DNA of 64,000 nucleotides from an uncultured Selenomonadales bacterium (GTDB lineage: Bacteria > Bacillota > Negativicutes > Selenomonadales > Selenomonadaceae). Position 1 is the stretch's first letter; each line of letters begins with the position of its first letter. Below, one piece after another: positions 32,608 through 41,922 of the stretch. The stretch lies in assembly GCA_937877545.1 (NCBI GenBank), contig CALFJE010000063.1, positions 13,209-77,208 of the forward strand. Reading direction: 5' to 3'. The translations under genes were made by a program, and so were the position numbers. The notes below the pieces were generated by a model. The model saw nothing but the letters and a program-made list of their open reading frames with translations, was not told where the DNA came from and searched no databases.

Positions 32608-33985
32608 AATGTTTAATCCAATCGTAAGCCGCGCAGATTTGAGCGTCGACCTGTTTATAGGACGTGCCGCCTTGGGAATTGCGAGCCGCCACGCACGTTT
32701 CGGGCTTAATGGCGTCGTGAATGTCGGCGTCGAACAACGGAGAAAACTTTTGGAATTCGTCGAGCGTCAAATCCTTAAGGTAAACGCCGCGCCCTATGCT
32801 GTAGTGAACAAGCTTTCCCGAGACCTCATGGGCTTGACGGAAGGGCAGACCTTTCTTGACCAGATAATCGGCGAGGTCGGTGGCGTTGGAAAAATCCTCC
32901 TCGACGGCGCGACGCATGTCAGCCGCCCGAACCTTCATGCCCGCGATAATCTGCGCGGAAACCGCCAAACTGAACTTAACGGTGTCGAGCGCGTCGAATA
33001 TGCCTTCCTTGTCCTCCTGCAAGTCCTTGTTGTAGGCGAGCGGCAACGCCTTGACCGTCGTGAGCAACGCCATTAAATGCCCGATGACCCGCCCCGTCTT
33101 CCCGCGCACCAATTCCGGTACGTCGGGATTTTTTTTCTGCGGCATCATGGAGGAGCCGGTACAATGCGCGTCGTCCAACTCCACAAAGCCGAATTCGCGA
33201 CTGCACCATAAAATTATCTCCTCGCTGAGGCGCGACAGGTGAACCATCAAAATCGACGCCGCCGATAAAAATTCCAACAGATAATCCCTGTCGCTTACCG
33301 CGTCGAGGCTGTTTGAGTAAATCGCGCCGAAGTCCAATTCCTTAGCCACAAACTCGCGGTCTATCGGAAAGGTCGTGCCCGCCAATGCGCCCGCTCCCAA
33401 CGGCATGATGTCTGCGCGGGCGTGAACGCCCTCAAAGCGTGCGTAGTCCCGTTGCAACATACAGAAATACGCCAACAAATGATGAGCAAACAAAATCGGC
33501 TGGGCGCGTTGCAAGTGCGTGTAGCCCGGCATGATGACTTCGCGATTCTTTTCCGCCGCTTTAATCAGCTCCGTCTGCAATTCCAGAATCAATCGCTGAA
33601 CCTCGCGGACTTGGCGGCGCATATAAAGATGAGTGTCGAGCGCGACTTGGTCATTGCGACTGCGAGCCGTGTGAAGTCTGCCGCCCGCCGCCCCGATTAA
33701 AGCCGTCAACGCCGCCTCAACGTTCATGTGAATATCTTCAAGCGCGACGTCGAACTCGAATTCGCCCGCGTCAATCTGCCCAAGAATTTTCTCCAAACCC
33801 GCGCAGATTTTTTCCGCGTCGTCGGCAGAGATAATCCCCTGCGCGGCAAGCATTTTCGCATGAGCGATTGAACCTTGAATATCCTCGCGGTACATGCGCT
33901 TATCGAAGCCTATCGACGCCTGGAACTCGTTAATCATCTCGTCGGTCGATTTTTCAAATCTGCCGCCCCAAAGTTTCTCGCTCAT
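32591..33985 (-). CDS. argH: Argininosuccinate lyase
   Basis: The last step of arginine synthesis, cleaving argininosuccinate to arginine and fumarate. The 464-residue product has WGGRFEKSTDEMINEFQASI at the start, the signature GSSMMPQKKNPDVPE near residue 280 and the catalytic-histidine region PGYTHLQRAQP near 155. The start overlaps argG by 4 bp. The C-terminus ends in HYGNNN, where the brnT start is embedded. Confidence 0.97.
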   Translation of the reverse strand: MSEKLWGGRFEKSTDEMINEFQASIGFDKRMYREDIQGSIAHAKMLAAQGIISADDAEKICAGLEKILGQIDAGEFEFDVALEDIHMNVEAALTALIGAAGGRLHTARSRNDQVALDTHLYMRRQVREVQRLILELQTELIKAAEKNREVIMPGYTHLQRAQPILFAHHLLAYFCMLQRDYARFEGVHARADIMPLGAGALAGTTFPIDREFVAKELDFGAIYSNSLDAVSDRDYLLEFLSAASILMVHLSRLSEEIILWCSREFGFVELDDAHCTGSSMMPQKKNPDVPELVRGKTGRVIGHLMALLTTVKALPLAYNKDLQEDKEGIFDALDTVKFSLAVSAQIIAGMKVRAADMRRAVEEDFSNATDLADYLVKKGLPFRQAHEVSGKLVHYSIGRGVYLKDLTLDEFQKFSPLFDADIHDAIKPETCVAARNSQGGTSYKQVDAQICAAYDWIKHYGNNN

Positions 33986-35184
33986 TTTTTATTTACCAAG
34001 GCGCGAACTTTCAGCGGCAAGCCGAACAGATTGATAAAGCCCGTCGCGTCCGCCTGATTGTAAACGTCGTCGTGCTCGAACGTCACGAACTCTTGACTGT
34101 ACAGCGAATAGGGCGATTTGGCTCCCGCCGATATGATATTGCCCTTGTACAGCTTGAGCTTGACCGTGCCCGTAACCGTCTTTTGAGTCTCGTCGACGAA
34201 CGCCGCCAAAGCCTCTCTAAGCGGAGCAAACCACATGCCGTCATAAACCAGCTCGCCATACTTAACGCCGACATGCTGCTTGAAATGGAACGTGGCGCGG
34301 TCGAGGCAAAGATATTCAAGTTCACGGTGCGCGTAGTAGAGAATCGAACCGGCGGGATTTTCGTAGACGCCGCGGCTCTTCATGCCCACCAGACGATTTT
34401 CGCAGATGTCGACGATACCAACGCCGTTGCGTGCGCCAATTTCGTTAAGCTTGGTAACCAGCTCCACCGTGCCGAGCCGTTCGCCGTTGACCGCGACGGG
34501 GATACCCTGCTCAAAGTCGACGCTGATAATTTCGGGCGTATCGGGGGCGTCTTCGGGCGCGACGCTGATAAGGAACATTTTATTTTGCGGAGCGTTCCAC
34601 GGGTCTTCCAGGTCGGAGCCTTCGTGCGAAAGGTGCCAAATATTCCTGTCCATGCTGTAGGTTTTATTGGCGGCGGCAATGGGGATGTCGTGGGCTTTGG
34701 CGTATTCAATCTCCGCCTCGCGGCTGTCAAGTTCCCATTCGCGCCACGGAGCGATAATCTTCAATTCGGGCGCAAGTGCCTTGACCGTCAGCTCGAAACG
34801 CACTTGGTCGTTGCCCTTACCCGTCGCGCCGTGAGCCACAGCGTCGCAACCTTCGGCAAGCGCGATCTCCACAAGTTTTTTGGCGATAATCGGGCGGGCA
34901 AAGCTGGTGCCGAGCAAATATTTCTCCTCGTAAGTCGCGCCGGCTTTGAGCGTCGGGAAAATGTAATTTTCGATGAAATCCTTTGTAAGGTCGGCGATAA
35001 AGACCTTTGACGCGCCGGACTTGAGAGCCTTATCGTGCACGACGTTAAGCTCATCGCCCTGCCCGACGTCCGCGCAGACCGCCACGACTTCGCAACCGTA
35101 ATTTTCCTTGAGCCACGGAATGATAACCGACGTGTCAAGCCCGCCGCTGTACGCCAGCGCAACTTTTTTAGCCGAATTCTTCAT
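33982..35184 (-). CDS. argG: Argininosuccinate synthase
   Basis: The enzyme joins citrulline and aspartate using ATP. The 400-residue product has the pyrophosphatase loop LAYSGGLDTSVIIPWLKE near residue 10-27, AHGATGKGNDQVRFE near 115 and ANKTYSMDRNIWHLSHEG near 170. ATG 35184 is preceded by GGAGGAGATATTCAC. It is the first gene of the argG-argH-brnT-antitoxin operon and has a strong promoter. Confidence 0.97.
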   Translation of the reverse strand: MKNSAKKVALAYSGGLDTSVIIPWLKENYGCEVVAVCADVGQGDELNVVHDKALKSGASKVFIADLTKDFIENYIFPTLKAGATYEEKYLLGTSFARPIIAKKLVEIALAEGCDAVAHGATGKGNDQVRFELTVKALAPELKIIAPWREWELDSREAEIEYAKAHDIPIAAANKTYSMDRNIWHLSHEGSDLEDPWNAPQNKMFLISVAPEDAPDTPEIISVDFEQGIPVAVNGERLGTVELVTKLNEIGARNGVGIVDICENRLVGMKSRGVYENPAGSILYYAHRELEYLCLDRATFHFKQHVGVKYGELVYDGMWFAPLREALAAFVDETQKTVTGTVKLKLYKGNIISAGAKSPYSLYSQEFVTFEHDDVYNQADATGFINLFGLPLKVRALVNKK

Positions 35185-35231
35185 GTGAATATCTCCTCCA
35201 AAAAAAATTTTATATGAACGTTGACGCCCGC

Positions 35232-35282
35232 ATTGTAGCGTTGCGGCGGCAGGTTGTCAATTTTGGCGGGCAATGCTACAAT
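35232..35282. promoter_or_regulatory. Divergent promoters sharing one -35 site (argG / GT-C gene)
   Basis: Leftward: TTGACA (35260-35255), 17 bp, TACAAT (35237-35232). Rightward: TTGTCA (35254-35259), 17 bp, TACAAT (35277-35282). The -35 boxes occupy the same seven base pairs, so the two promoters must compete. Confidence 0.7.
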
Positions 35283-35316
35283 CGGCGGCGATTTTAAAAT
35301 TTAACGAGGTTACGTC

Positions 35317-36897
35317 ATGAATTTTTTGCAAGAAATATTTTTGGGCAGAGAAAAGATTTTTACGCGCAACGTCGCTTTGCTCCACGCCGCGCTGATTCTG
35401 ATAAGCTTCTTGTTCGTATACATCTTATCTTACTCAACCAGCTTCCGCTATTCCCTGCTCGGTATGGATTCGCCGATTTTCCAAGTCATCGGCAAATATT
35501 GGGCGCAAGGGTATCTGCCCTATGTCGCGCTGTTTGACCACAAGGGGCCGCTGATTTTCCTCGTCAACGCGCTGGGCTACGCGATTTATCCGCGTTCGGG
35601 CATCATGGTGCCGCAGATAATTTTCCTGTACGTGTCGAGCCTGTTCTTTTGGCGGGCGATTGAATTGCATTGGCGCGGCGGCGCGAAAATTCTGCTCTTC
35701 CTGCTGACGTTGCTGTACTACTACGCGCACTACTGGGAGGGCAACAATTCGGGCGAATATACAATGCCGTTTCTGGCGGCGTCGACGTATTGTTTCCTGC
35801 GCTATCTTAAGGACGGAGGAAATTTCTGCCCGCCGCTTTACGGCTTCATCTACGGTTTGAGCTTCGGCGGGTGCGTATTGGTTCGAGCCTCCAACGCAAT
35901 GCCGACTTGCTGTTACGCCTTCCTGACGCTGATATTCCTGTTGCAAGCGCGGGCGTTCAAAGATCTTTGGCGGAACGTCCTGAGCTTCTGCGCGGGCTTC
36001 GCGGCGATAGTCCTGCCGTTCGTGATTTACTTCGCGGCGCACGACGCCCTCGGCGAGGCTCTTTACGGCACGCTGATATTCAACACGCAGTACGCGATTC
36101 AAGGGAAAATCGAATACCCTTTGGCGGAGCGGTTGGAATACATCGTGTTTAAATTTATGCCGCTCGTGCTGATTATACTTTTCGGCGCGATATTGGCGGC
36201 TCGCGAGACAAAAAACAAATTGGCGTGGAGCGGAATATTTATCGGCGTCATGACGGCGGCACTGCTGTTGAATTTGCGGCTGTATATCCATTACTACATG
36301 ATAGTCGTCCCGATAATCCCCGTGCTGTGCGCGATACTCAAGCGGCTCCGCGAGACCGATAAACAATTTTTAAACTCCGTGCGCCGAACAGTCGTTTACA
36401 CGGCGATGATAATCTGCGCGGCGACCTACGCGGCGTATTGTTCGCTGATATATCTTTCGCGACTGCCGGTGTATTTTAATCGTTTGGCGATTTCTGCGCA
36501 CGAGGAAATGTATCGGGAGGAAGTGATTGGCGCACGACGGCTCCAAAGTCTTATCCCGCTTGAGGAGCGGAGGTCGTTTGCGTGTTGGGGAGATTTCTGT
36601 ACAACGTCGCATTGGATTTTGGAAACGGACATGTTGCCGCGTGAAAGATTTTTTATGAACAATGCCTCGCTGTCGTTGCTGGATACGCGGCTCAAGGAGG
36701 AGTGGCTTGCGGATGTTCGGCGCGATTCGACGCTGTGGATTTTGTACGGCACAAACGCATACGAAAAGGAAACTTATCGCCCCGACGAGCACAGGCGCGA
36801 CCCCGACGTCGAGCGGCTTTTGGCGGAGCATTACACTCTGCGCGGCGAAACCAAGATTTACGACCAGATACTGAAACTGTATCGGCTTAAAGATTAA
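35317..36897 (+). CDS. GT-C-like integral membrane protein
   Basis: The 526-residue product has about ten membrane helices. After the first helix a loop holds LLGMDSPIFQVIGKYWAQG and YVALFDHKGPLIF, the D-x-E/D and DHKxP pattern of ArnT/GT39-like transferases and related EPS polymerases. WEGNNSGEYTMPF follows helix 4, and a soluble C-terminal domain of about 120 residues begins near 395. Lipid-linked sugar or polymer transfer at the outer face of the membrane is likely; the acceptor is unknown. Confidence 0.7.
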   Translation: MNFLQEIFLGREKIFTRNVALLHAALILISFLFVYILSYSTSFRYSLLGMDSPIFQVIGKYWAQGYLPYVALFDHKGPLIFLVNALGYAIYPRSGIMVPQIIFLYVSSLFFWRAIELHWRGGAKILLFLLTLLYYYAHYWEGNNSGEYTMPFLAASTYCFLRYLKDGGNFCPPLYGFIYGLSFGGCVLVRASNAMPTCCYAFLTLIFLLQARAFKDLWRNVLSFCAGFAAIVLPFVIYFAAHDALGEALYGTLIFNTQYAIQGKIEYPLAERLEYIVFKFMPLVLIILFGAILAARETKNKLAWSGIFIGVMTAALLLNLRLYIHYYMIVVPIIPVLCAILKRLRETDKQFLNSVRRTVVYTAMIICAATYAAYCSLIYLSRLPVYFNRLAISAHEEMYREEVIGARRLQSLIPLEERRSFACWGDFCTTSHWILETDMLPRERFFMNNASLSLLDTRLKEEWLADVRRDSTLWILYGTNAYEKETYRPDEHRRDPDVERLLAEHYTLRGETKIYDQILKLYRLKD

Positions 36898-36904
36898 ATC
36901 GGCG

Positions 36905-36933
36905 TTGAAAGATTTTGGCGCGGCATATATAAT
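36905..36933 (+). promoter_or_regulatory. Promoter for the MutS-like / GNAT / LicD operon
   Basis: TTGAAA and a perfect TATAAT are separated by 17 bp. The TTG start codon follows 27 bp later with GAGAGGAGTG between. Confidence 0.7.
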
Positions 36934-36960
36934 CTTTGCGAATCGGAGAGGAGTGACGAC

Positions 36961-38760
36961 TTGAATCGAGAATTCTACGACAACGAGCGCGAGATTGACC
37001 TTGCCGAGCAAAAGACTTTGCATAAGCGCGAGAAAAAAATAGTCGCCGCCCGTTCGATAACGTTCCTTGCGGCGGTCGGGAGCTTCGCTTTGGGCTGGGA
37101 TTGGGGCTTGCATTACTGCTACATAGTCGCGGCGTTGCTGGCGATGATTTTTATTCGGCTGATGAATTACCACGACGACCTCAAGCAACGCAAACGCTTC
37201 CTGAAAAGCCGCATGACGGTTGTAAACTCCTACATAGCGCGGGCGCGGGGCACGTGGCGCAACCGTTCCAACGACGGCAGCATTTACCTCAAGAACGGTC
37301 GCCCGCAAGATGTCGACCTGCACATTTTCGGCGAAGGCTCAATCTTCCAATACATTTGCGCGGCGCGAACCAAACGCGGCAGAGATTTATTGGCGGAGGC
37401 GTTCAATCCCGAACCGCCCGACTTCAACGCCGTGCGCAATCGTCAACGGGGCGTGGCAGAGCTGTTGCAACGCCCGCGCCTGTCAATGGACTTGGAGGCG
37501 TATGCGCGGCTCATGCCCAACAATCACGACACCAGCGAACTAATCGTAAGCGTGGAAGAGGAATTGCCGCCGCTCGGCAAAATCTATCTCCTGCGCTTCG
37601 TCATGCCGGCAATCTTAATCCTGTCGTGCGTGGCGGCGTGGCACGGGCTGATAGACGAATTCGTTCCGCCGGTCATCATGGCGTTTTCGCTGATAATCGC
37701 GGTCGCGGCAATCCCCGCCGTCAACGAATTGCTTGCGCCGCTGAAAGTCATATCCAAAGAGTTGCGGCTTTATCGGGCGATTTTCGAGCGGCTGGAGTCG
37801 ACGAACTTCAGCTCCGTAAGATTAACCGCAATACGCGACATATTAACCGACGAAGTATCAGCCGCGCAGAAGCTCAAGGAATTGTCTTTGCTCGTCGACG
37901 CGGCGAACGCCCGTTACAATCCGCTGTTCTTCATATTGGGCAACGGGCTGTTTCTGGCGGATTTTTATTTGGTGGCGGCGTTTATGCGGTGGCGGCAGGA
38001 CGCGGCGCAACATTTGCGGACGTGGCTGGACGCCTTCGCGGAGATGGAAGTTTTAATATCGCTGGCGTCAATCGGGCAGACGCGCACGACTTACTGTTTC
38101 CCGACGTTTTACGAGGAGGAGGAGCCGCACTTAAGCGTTGAGGGCTTAACGAGCTTGCTGGTTGTCGACACAAAGGGCGTACCTAACGACGTGGAGCTTC
38201 GGGCGGGCACGACAATAATCACGGGCGCGAACATGAGCGGTAAGACGACGTGGATACGAACGCTAGCCGCCGCCGTTATGGTTGCCTATTCGGGTGCGCC
38301 GGTCTGCGCCAAAAGTTTTGCGGTAAGTCGGCTGGCGGTGCTCACGTCGATTCGCGTCAACGACGACTTGAGCCAAGGCGTTTCGACATTCTACGCGGAG
38401 CTGTTGCGAATAAAATCGATGATTGAATACACCGAGCAGAAACGCCCGATGCTTGCATGTATCGACGAAATTTTTAAGGGCACGAACGTCAACGACCGCG
38501 TTATCGGCGCGAAGGAGGCGATTCGCCGCCTGACCAACGACAGGAGCATTACGCTTGTCACGACGCACGATTTTCAGCTGTGCGACATGGTTGACGAAAA
38601 TCCGCACATATCGAACGCGCACTTTGAGGAGTATTACGAGGGCGACGAAATTAAATTTGATTTCAAGTTGCGCAAGGGGCGGACGCATACGACGAACGCG
38701 AAATATCTTTTGCGCCTGGCGGGTATCTTGCCGCCTGAGGAGGTAAAGCCGCATGATTGA
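36961..38760 (+). CDS. Membrane-anchored MutS-like ATPase
   Basis: The 599-residue product starts at TTG 36961 behind GAGAGGAGTG. It lacks the mismatch-recognition domain of MutS. Two hydrophobic segments lie near 30-70 and two near 210-260, then a helical clamp-like region. The MutS ATPase core carries Walker A TGANMSGKTTWIRTL near 420, a signature DDLSQGVSTFYAEL near 463 and Walker B LACIDEIFKGTNVNDR near 497. Such small membrane MutS-like proteins occur in Firmicutes with unknown function. A role in ordinary mismatch repair is unlikely because the mismatch-binding Phe-x-Glu domain is absent. It overlaps the GNAT gene by 8 bp. Confidence 0.82.
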   Translation: MNREFYDNEREIDLAEQKTLHKREKKIVAARSITFLAAVGSFALGWDWGLHYCYIVAALLAMIFIRLMNYHDDLKQRKRFLKSRMTVVNSYIARARGTWRNRSNDGSIYLKNGRPQDVDLHIFGEGSIFQYICAARTKRGRDLLAEAFNPEPPDFNAVRNRQRGVAELLQRPRLSMDLEAYARLMPNNHDTSELIVSVEEELPPLGKIYLLRFVMPAILILSCVAAWHGLIDEFVPPVIMAFSLIIAVAAIPAVNELLAPLKVISKELRLYRAIFERLESTNFSSVRLTAIRDILTDEVSAAQKLKELSLLVDAANARYNPLFFILGNGLFLADFYLVAAFMRWRQDAAQHLRTWLDAFAEMEVLISLASIGQTRTTYCFPTFYEEEEPHLSVEGLTSLLVVDTKGVPNDVELRAGTTIITGANMSGKTTWIRTLAAAVMVAYSGAPVCAKSFAVSRLAVLTSIRVNDDLSQGVSTFYAELLRIKSMIEYTEQKRPMLACIDEIFKGTNVNDRVIGAKEAIRRLTNDRSITLVTTHDFQLCDMVDENPHISNAHFEEYYEGDEIKFDFKLRKGRTHTTNAKYLLRLAGILPPEEVKPHD

Positions 38761-39271
38761 AATTCGCAGTGCAACGCCCGACGACGCGGCGGAGCTGTTA
38801 AAAATTTATTCGCATTACGTGACGGACACGGCAGTAAGCTTTGAGTACGCGGTGCCGACGCCAAACGAATTCCGAAACCGAATCGCCCGCACGCTTGAGG
38901 ATTATCCTTACCTTGTTGCCGAGCGCGACGGGCAGATTGTCGGCTACGCTTACGCGGGGCGTTTCGGCGGGCGCGAGGCTTATCGTTTTTCGGCTGAGCT
39001 GACGGTTTATCTGGATAAAAATTATCGCGGGCACGGCGTCGGCGGGCAACTCTATCGCGCTTTGGAGGCGGAACTTAAGCGTCGCGGCGTGAAGAATCTC
39101 TATGCCTGCGTAGCCTGCGCGGAGGTCGAGGACGAATATCTGACGGCGGCGAGCGTGAAATTTCATGAGCGGCAGGGCTTCAAGATTTGCGGGAAGTTCA
39201 CCGATTGCGGCTTCAAGTTTGAGCGTTGGTATTCGATGGTTTGGATGGAAAAAATATTGGAGGCGCGTTGA
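38753..39271 (+). CDS. GNAT acetyltransferase, phosphinothricin/methionine-sulfoximine type
   Basis: The 172-residue product has IRSATPDDAAELLKIY at the start and TAVSFEYAVPT near 25, typical of the Pat/MnaT subgroup. The acetyl-CoA loop LDKNYRGHGVGGQLYRAL lies near 84-101, and FHERQGFKICGKF near 138. These enzymes acetylate the amino group of glutamate-analogue toxins or related amines. It is coupled to the MutS-like gene by an 8-bp overlap and is followed immediately by licD. Confidence 0.85.
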   Translation: MIEIRSATPDDAAELLKIYSHYVTDTAVSFEYAVPTPNEFRNRIARTLEDYPYLVAERDGQIVGYAYAGRFGGREAYRFSAELTVYLDKNYRGHGVGGQLYRALEAELKRRGVKNLYACVACAEVEDEYLTAASVKFHERQGFKICGKFTDCGFKFERWYSMVWMEKILEAR

Positions 39272-40219
39272 ATGGGCTTTATAAAAAATTTGGACTTCGA
39301 CGAGGTGCGCGATAACTTTTTGGTCAAGTCGGATCGTAAAAAAGTTTGGGAGCGGCAACTGGAAATGTGGCGCGAGGTCGACCGAATTTGTCGCAAGCAC
39401 GGCATACGCTATTGGGCGACCTACGGGACGCTTTTGGGCGCGGCGCGACACGGCGGCTTTATCCCCTGGTACGACGGCTTTGAACTGTGCATAATGCGCC
39501 CCGAATATAATCGCTTCCGCCAAGTCATGGAGGAGGAATTTCGGCTCGGCGGCGGCGTATTCGAGGTGCGCCACGTAAATTTTACACGAATCATAATTTC
39601 CCATTCGCAGACGACTTTGCTGGCGAAGAGCGATTTTACCGACTTGCAAGGCGCAAAGGGCTTGGTGATTGAAATTTACCCGTTGGACGCGGCACCCGAC
39701 GGCACGGCGGAAAGTGTCTTCGCGGCGAACGGCATTAACGAGCTTTTTGTAACGATGTACGATTATCCGACGGTTGAAAAGTATTTGGCGGAGTGTAACG
39801 AGCCGGCGAACGAGTTGCAAGTCCTTGTGGCATTTCACGCCCTGGACGATAAGGATAAGCAGTTGGCGTTCCTGGACAAATACGCGGAGGGCGTGTTCGA
39901 TTGGTCGACGGCGGTGAATCGTCCCGAAAAGTCGGCGGAGAAAATTTCGCAACCCAAGGATTGGTATCGCAAGACGATTTACTTGCCGTTTGAGTCGATT
40001 GAGTTGCCCGCGCCCGCCGATTACGATAAAGTCTTGCGGGCGATTTACGGCGACTGGCACCGCTTCCGCAACGACAAGAAATTTCGGCTCGGCGTGGTTC
40101 ACAGCGCGGATATTCCCTACAAGGAGAGTTTGGCGCAACTTAACTTGAAAATGATTTTGGAGACCTTTGAGAAAAACGAGCGCAAAGACAAGTTGAGCGC
40201 GGCGGAGGAGGCGGATTAA
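39272..40219 (+). CDS. LicD-family protein, copy A (altered active site)
   Basis: The 315-residue product matches LicD, a nucleotidyltransferase-fold enzyme that adds phosphocholine or similar diester-linked groups to glycans. GTLLGAARHGGFIPW (residues 52-66) is conserved, but the following metal motif is YDGFEL instead of the D-x-D-x-D seen in copy B, so D67 and D69 are replaced. It may be inactive or use other residues. IEIYPLDAAPDG near 130 and DWYRKTIYLPFE near 230 match copy B. ATG 39272 directly follows the GNAT stop. Confidence 0.82.
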   Translation: MGFIKNLDFDEVRDNFLVKSDRKKVWERQLEMWREVDRICRKHGIRYWATYGTLLGAARHGGFIPWYDGFELCIMRPEYNRFRQVMEEEFRLGGGVFEVRHVNFTRIIISHSQTTLLAKSDFTDLQGAKGLVIEIYPLDAAPDGTAESVFAANGINELFVTMYDYPTVEKYLAECNEPANELQVLVAFHALDDKDKQLAFLDKYAEGVFDWSTAVNRPEKSAEKISQPKDWYRKTIYLPFESIELPAPADYDKVLRAIYGDWHRFRNDKKFRLGVVHSADIPYKESLAQLNLKMILETFEKNERKDKLSAAEEAD

Positions 40220-41140
40220 ATGGCTTTCATAAAGGATTTGTATCGCGACGAAATTCGCAGCGGCTGGCTCGTCTCGTCGGACGTTAAAAAGTCTTGGGAA
40301 AAGTTTCTTGAGATGTGGCAGGAGATTGACCGCATTTGCCGCCGATACGACATAAATTATTGGATATATGCGGGCAGCTTGCTGGGCACGGCGCGGCATA
40401 AAGGCTTTGTTCCGTGGGATACCGATATGGATTTGTGCATGATGCGCCCCGAATATAATATTTTCTGCGACGCCGCCGAACGTGAAATGATTCGCGAGGA
40501 CGGAGAGTTTGAAATCGGTTGCAAGAAGTTTAACAACTTCCGAATCTCCATGTCCGCGACGACCATGCTCGGTACTGAAAATCTGCACGAACGTAATCCG
40601 AATACGCCCTACGGCATGATGATTGAGATTTATCCGCTGGACGTGGCACCCGACGGCACGCCCGACGGCAATGCGTCCGTCATGAAACTTTTGGAGCTGT
40701 TGAGTTCTGCCGGCGAGTCGGGCTATTCGCGAATCAAGGAGCGCGTCAAAAATAATCAGGGCACCTATAACGAGTGGAAGCTCTTGGAAAAGTTTCATAC
40801 CTTGTCGGAAAAGGCTAAGCAGGATTTTTATAACAATTACGCGGCGATGCTGTTTGAAAAGTCGTCGGCAATAAGTTGGATTGAGGACAGAATCAAGGCT
40901 CCGCAAAAAACTTACGCCAAAGACTGGTTCCGCGAAACGATTATGATGCCGTTCGAGTCGGTGCAAATGCCCGCGCCCGTCGATTATGACAAGGTGTTGA
41001 CCGCGCTTTACGGCGATTGGCGCAAGCCCTATTACGATAACACTTTCCGAATCGGCTCGGTGTACAGCCCCGACATTCCTTATCGCGAGTTCCTTAAGAC
41101 CGTCGATTTGGAATTCATGTTCCCGCCCGAAGAAGATTAA
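40220..41140 (+). CDS. LicD-family phosphotransferase, copy B
   Basis: The 306-residue paralogue of copy A lies head to tail with no gap. The full LicD site is present: GSLLGTARHKGFVPWDTDMDLCMMRP (split here as residues 52-66 and 67-76), with D67, D69 and D71. IEIYPLDVAPDG and DWFRETIMMPFE match copy A. It should be the catalytically competent member. The transferred group and the glycan acceptor are unknown; GT8, GT2 and acyltransferase genes elsewhere in the window make a surface polysaccharide plausible. Confidence 0.88.
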   Translation: MAFIKDLYRDEIRSGWLVSSDVKKSWEKFLEMWQEIDRICRRYDINYWIYAGSLLGTARHKGFVPWDTDMDLCMMRPEYNIFCDAAEREMIREDGEFEIGCKKFNNFRISMSATTMLGTENLHERNPNTPYGMMIEIYPLDVAPDGTPDGNASVMKLLELLSSAGESGYSRIKERVKNNQGTYNEWKLLEKFHTLSEKAKQDFYNNYAAMLFEKSSAISWIEDRIKAPQKTYAKDWFRETIMMPFESVQMPAPVDYDKVLTALYGDWRKPYYDNTFRIGSVYSPDIPYREFLKTVDLEFMFPPEED

Positions 41141-41183
41141 AAATCAAGTCGGTTGCGCCTTTGGCAATCGGCTTTTGAATTAC

Positions 41184-41213
41184 TTGGACATTTGCCGGCG
41201 AATGTGCTAATAT
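41184..41213 (+). promoter_or_regulatory. Promoter for the LUD-domain gene
   Basis: TTGGAC and TAATAT are separated by 18 bp, and ATG 41248 follows with GGAAAGGAGGTG between. Confidence 0.6.
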
Positions 41214-41247
41214 TTTCGACAATCTACGCAGGAAAGGAGGTGTAAGC

Positions 41248-41853
41248 ATGGACTTCACGAAGATTAAAGCCAAACTCGAATCGCTCGGCTACGGCGTGAC
41301 GTGCTTTGATACGGCGGCGGAGGCGGCGGATTATCTCGACGAAAACATTCAGGGCAAGACTGTCGGCTTCGGCGGCTCGGTCACTTTGGAGCAGATGGGG
41401 CTTTACGACCGCCTCGCGCTCAACAACGACGTTTTTTATCATAACCGCTTGCCAGGCGGCATGACGCGCCTTGAGGTTTGCACTAAGGCGAACTCCGCGC
41501 AGATTTACCTGTCGTCTGTCAACGGGCTTGCCGAGACGGGCGAGGTCATCAACATTGACGGCAACGGCAACCGCGTTTCCTCGATACTTTTCGGACACGA
41601 TAAAGTTTATTTCGTCGTCGGCGAAAACAAAATCGCCAAGACCTACGACGCCGCGCTTTGGCGAGCCAGGAACATTGCCGCGCCGAAGAATGCCAAACGT
41701 GTCAAGGCGAAGACGCCCTGCGCGGTCAAGGCTGATAAGTGTCACAACTGCGAAAGCCCCTACAGGATTTGTCGCGCTCTGTCGGTTTTATGGGGTGCTC
41801 CGTTGCGCGGCGACTTCGAGATTATTCTGATTCACGAGGAGCTGGGATTTTAA
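41248..41853 (+). CDS. LUD-domain protein (LutC/YkgG-like)
   Basis: The 201-residue product starts at ATG 41248 behind a very strong AAAGGAGGT. The LUD fold is shown by KTVGFGGSVTLEQMGL near residue 36, YHNRLPGGM near 65 and GNGNRVSSILFGHDKVYFVVG near 108. A cysteine-bearing segment KCHNCESPYRIC near 162 may hold a metal. LUD proteins take part in lactate oxidation (LutABC), but lutA/lutB are absent and the protein is of the stand-alone type common in anaerobes. The monocistronic unit ends at a hairpin. Confidence 0.85.
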   Translation: MDFTKIKAKLESLGYGVTCFDTAAEAADYLDENIQGKTVGFGGSVTLEQMGLYDRLALNNDVFYHNRLPGGMTRLEVCTKANSAQIYLSSVNGLAETGEVINIDGNGNRVSSILFGHDKVYFVVGENKIAKTYDAALWRARNIAAPKNAKRVKAKTPCAVKADKCHNCESPYRICRALSVLWGAPLRGDFEIILIHEELGF

Positions 41854-41883
41854 CTTTGAGCAGAAATTTTGAGCAAAAAATTT

Positions 41884-41922
41884 GCGGGCGACCTTTCGTA
41901 AGGTGTTGCCCGCTTTATTATT
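41884..41922. terminator. Bidirectional terminator
   Basis: GCGGGC...GCCCGC with an inner CCTT/AAGG pair forms a long stem; T-rich sequence follows rightward and AAAAAATTT lies on the other side. It separates the LUD gene from the convergent GH84 gene. Confidence 0.8.

Noticed and set aside
38798..40966. A 722-codon open frame on the minus strand opposite the GNAT and LicD genes.
   Set aside because: The same kind of antisense shadow; the plus-strand genes have conserved active-site motifs and tight operon spacing.
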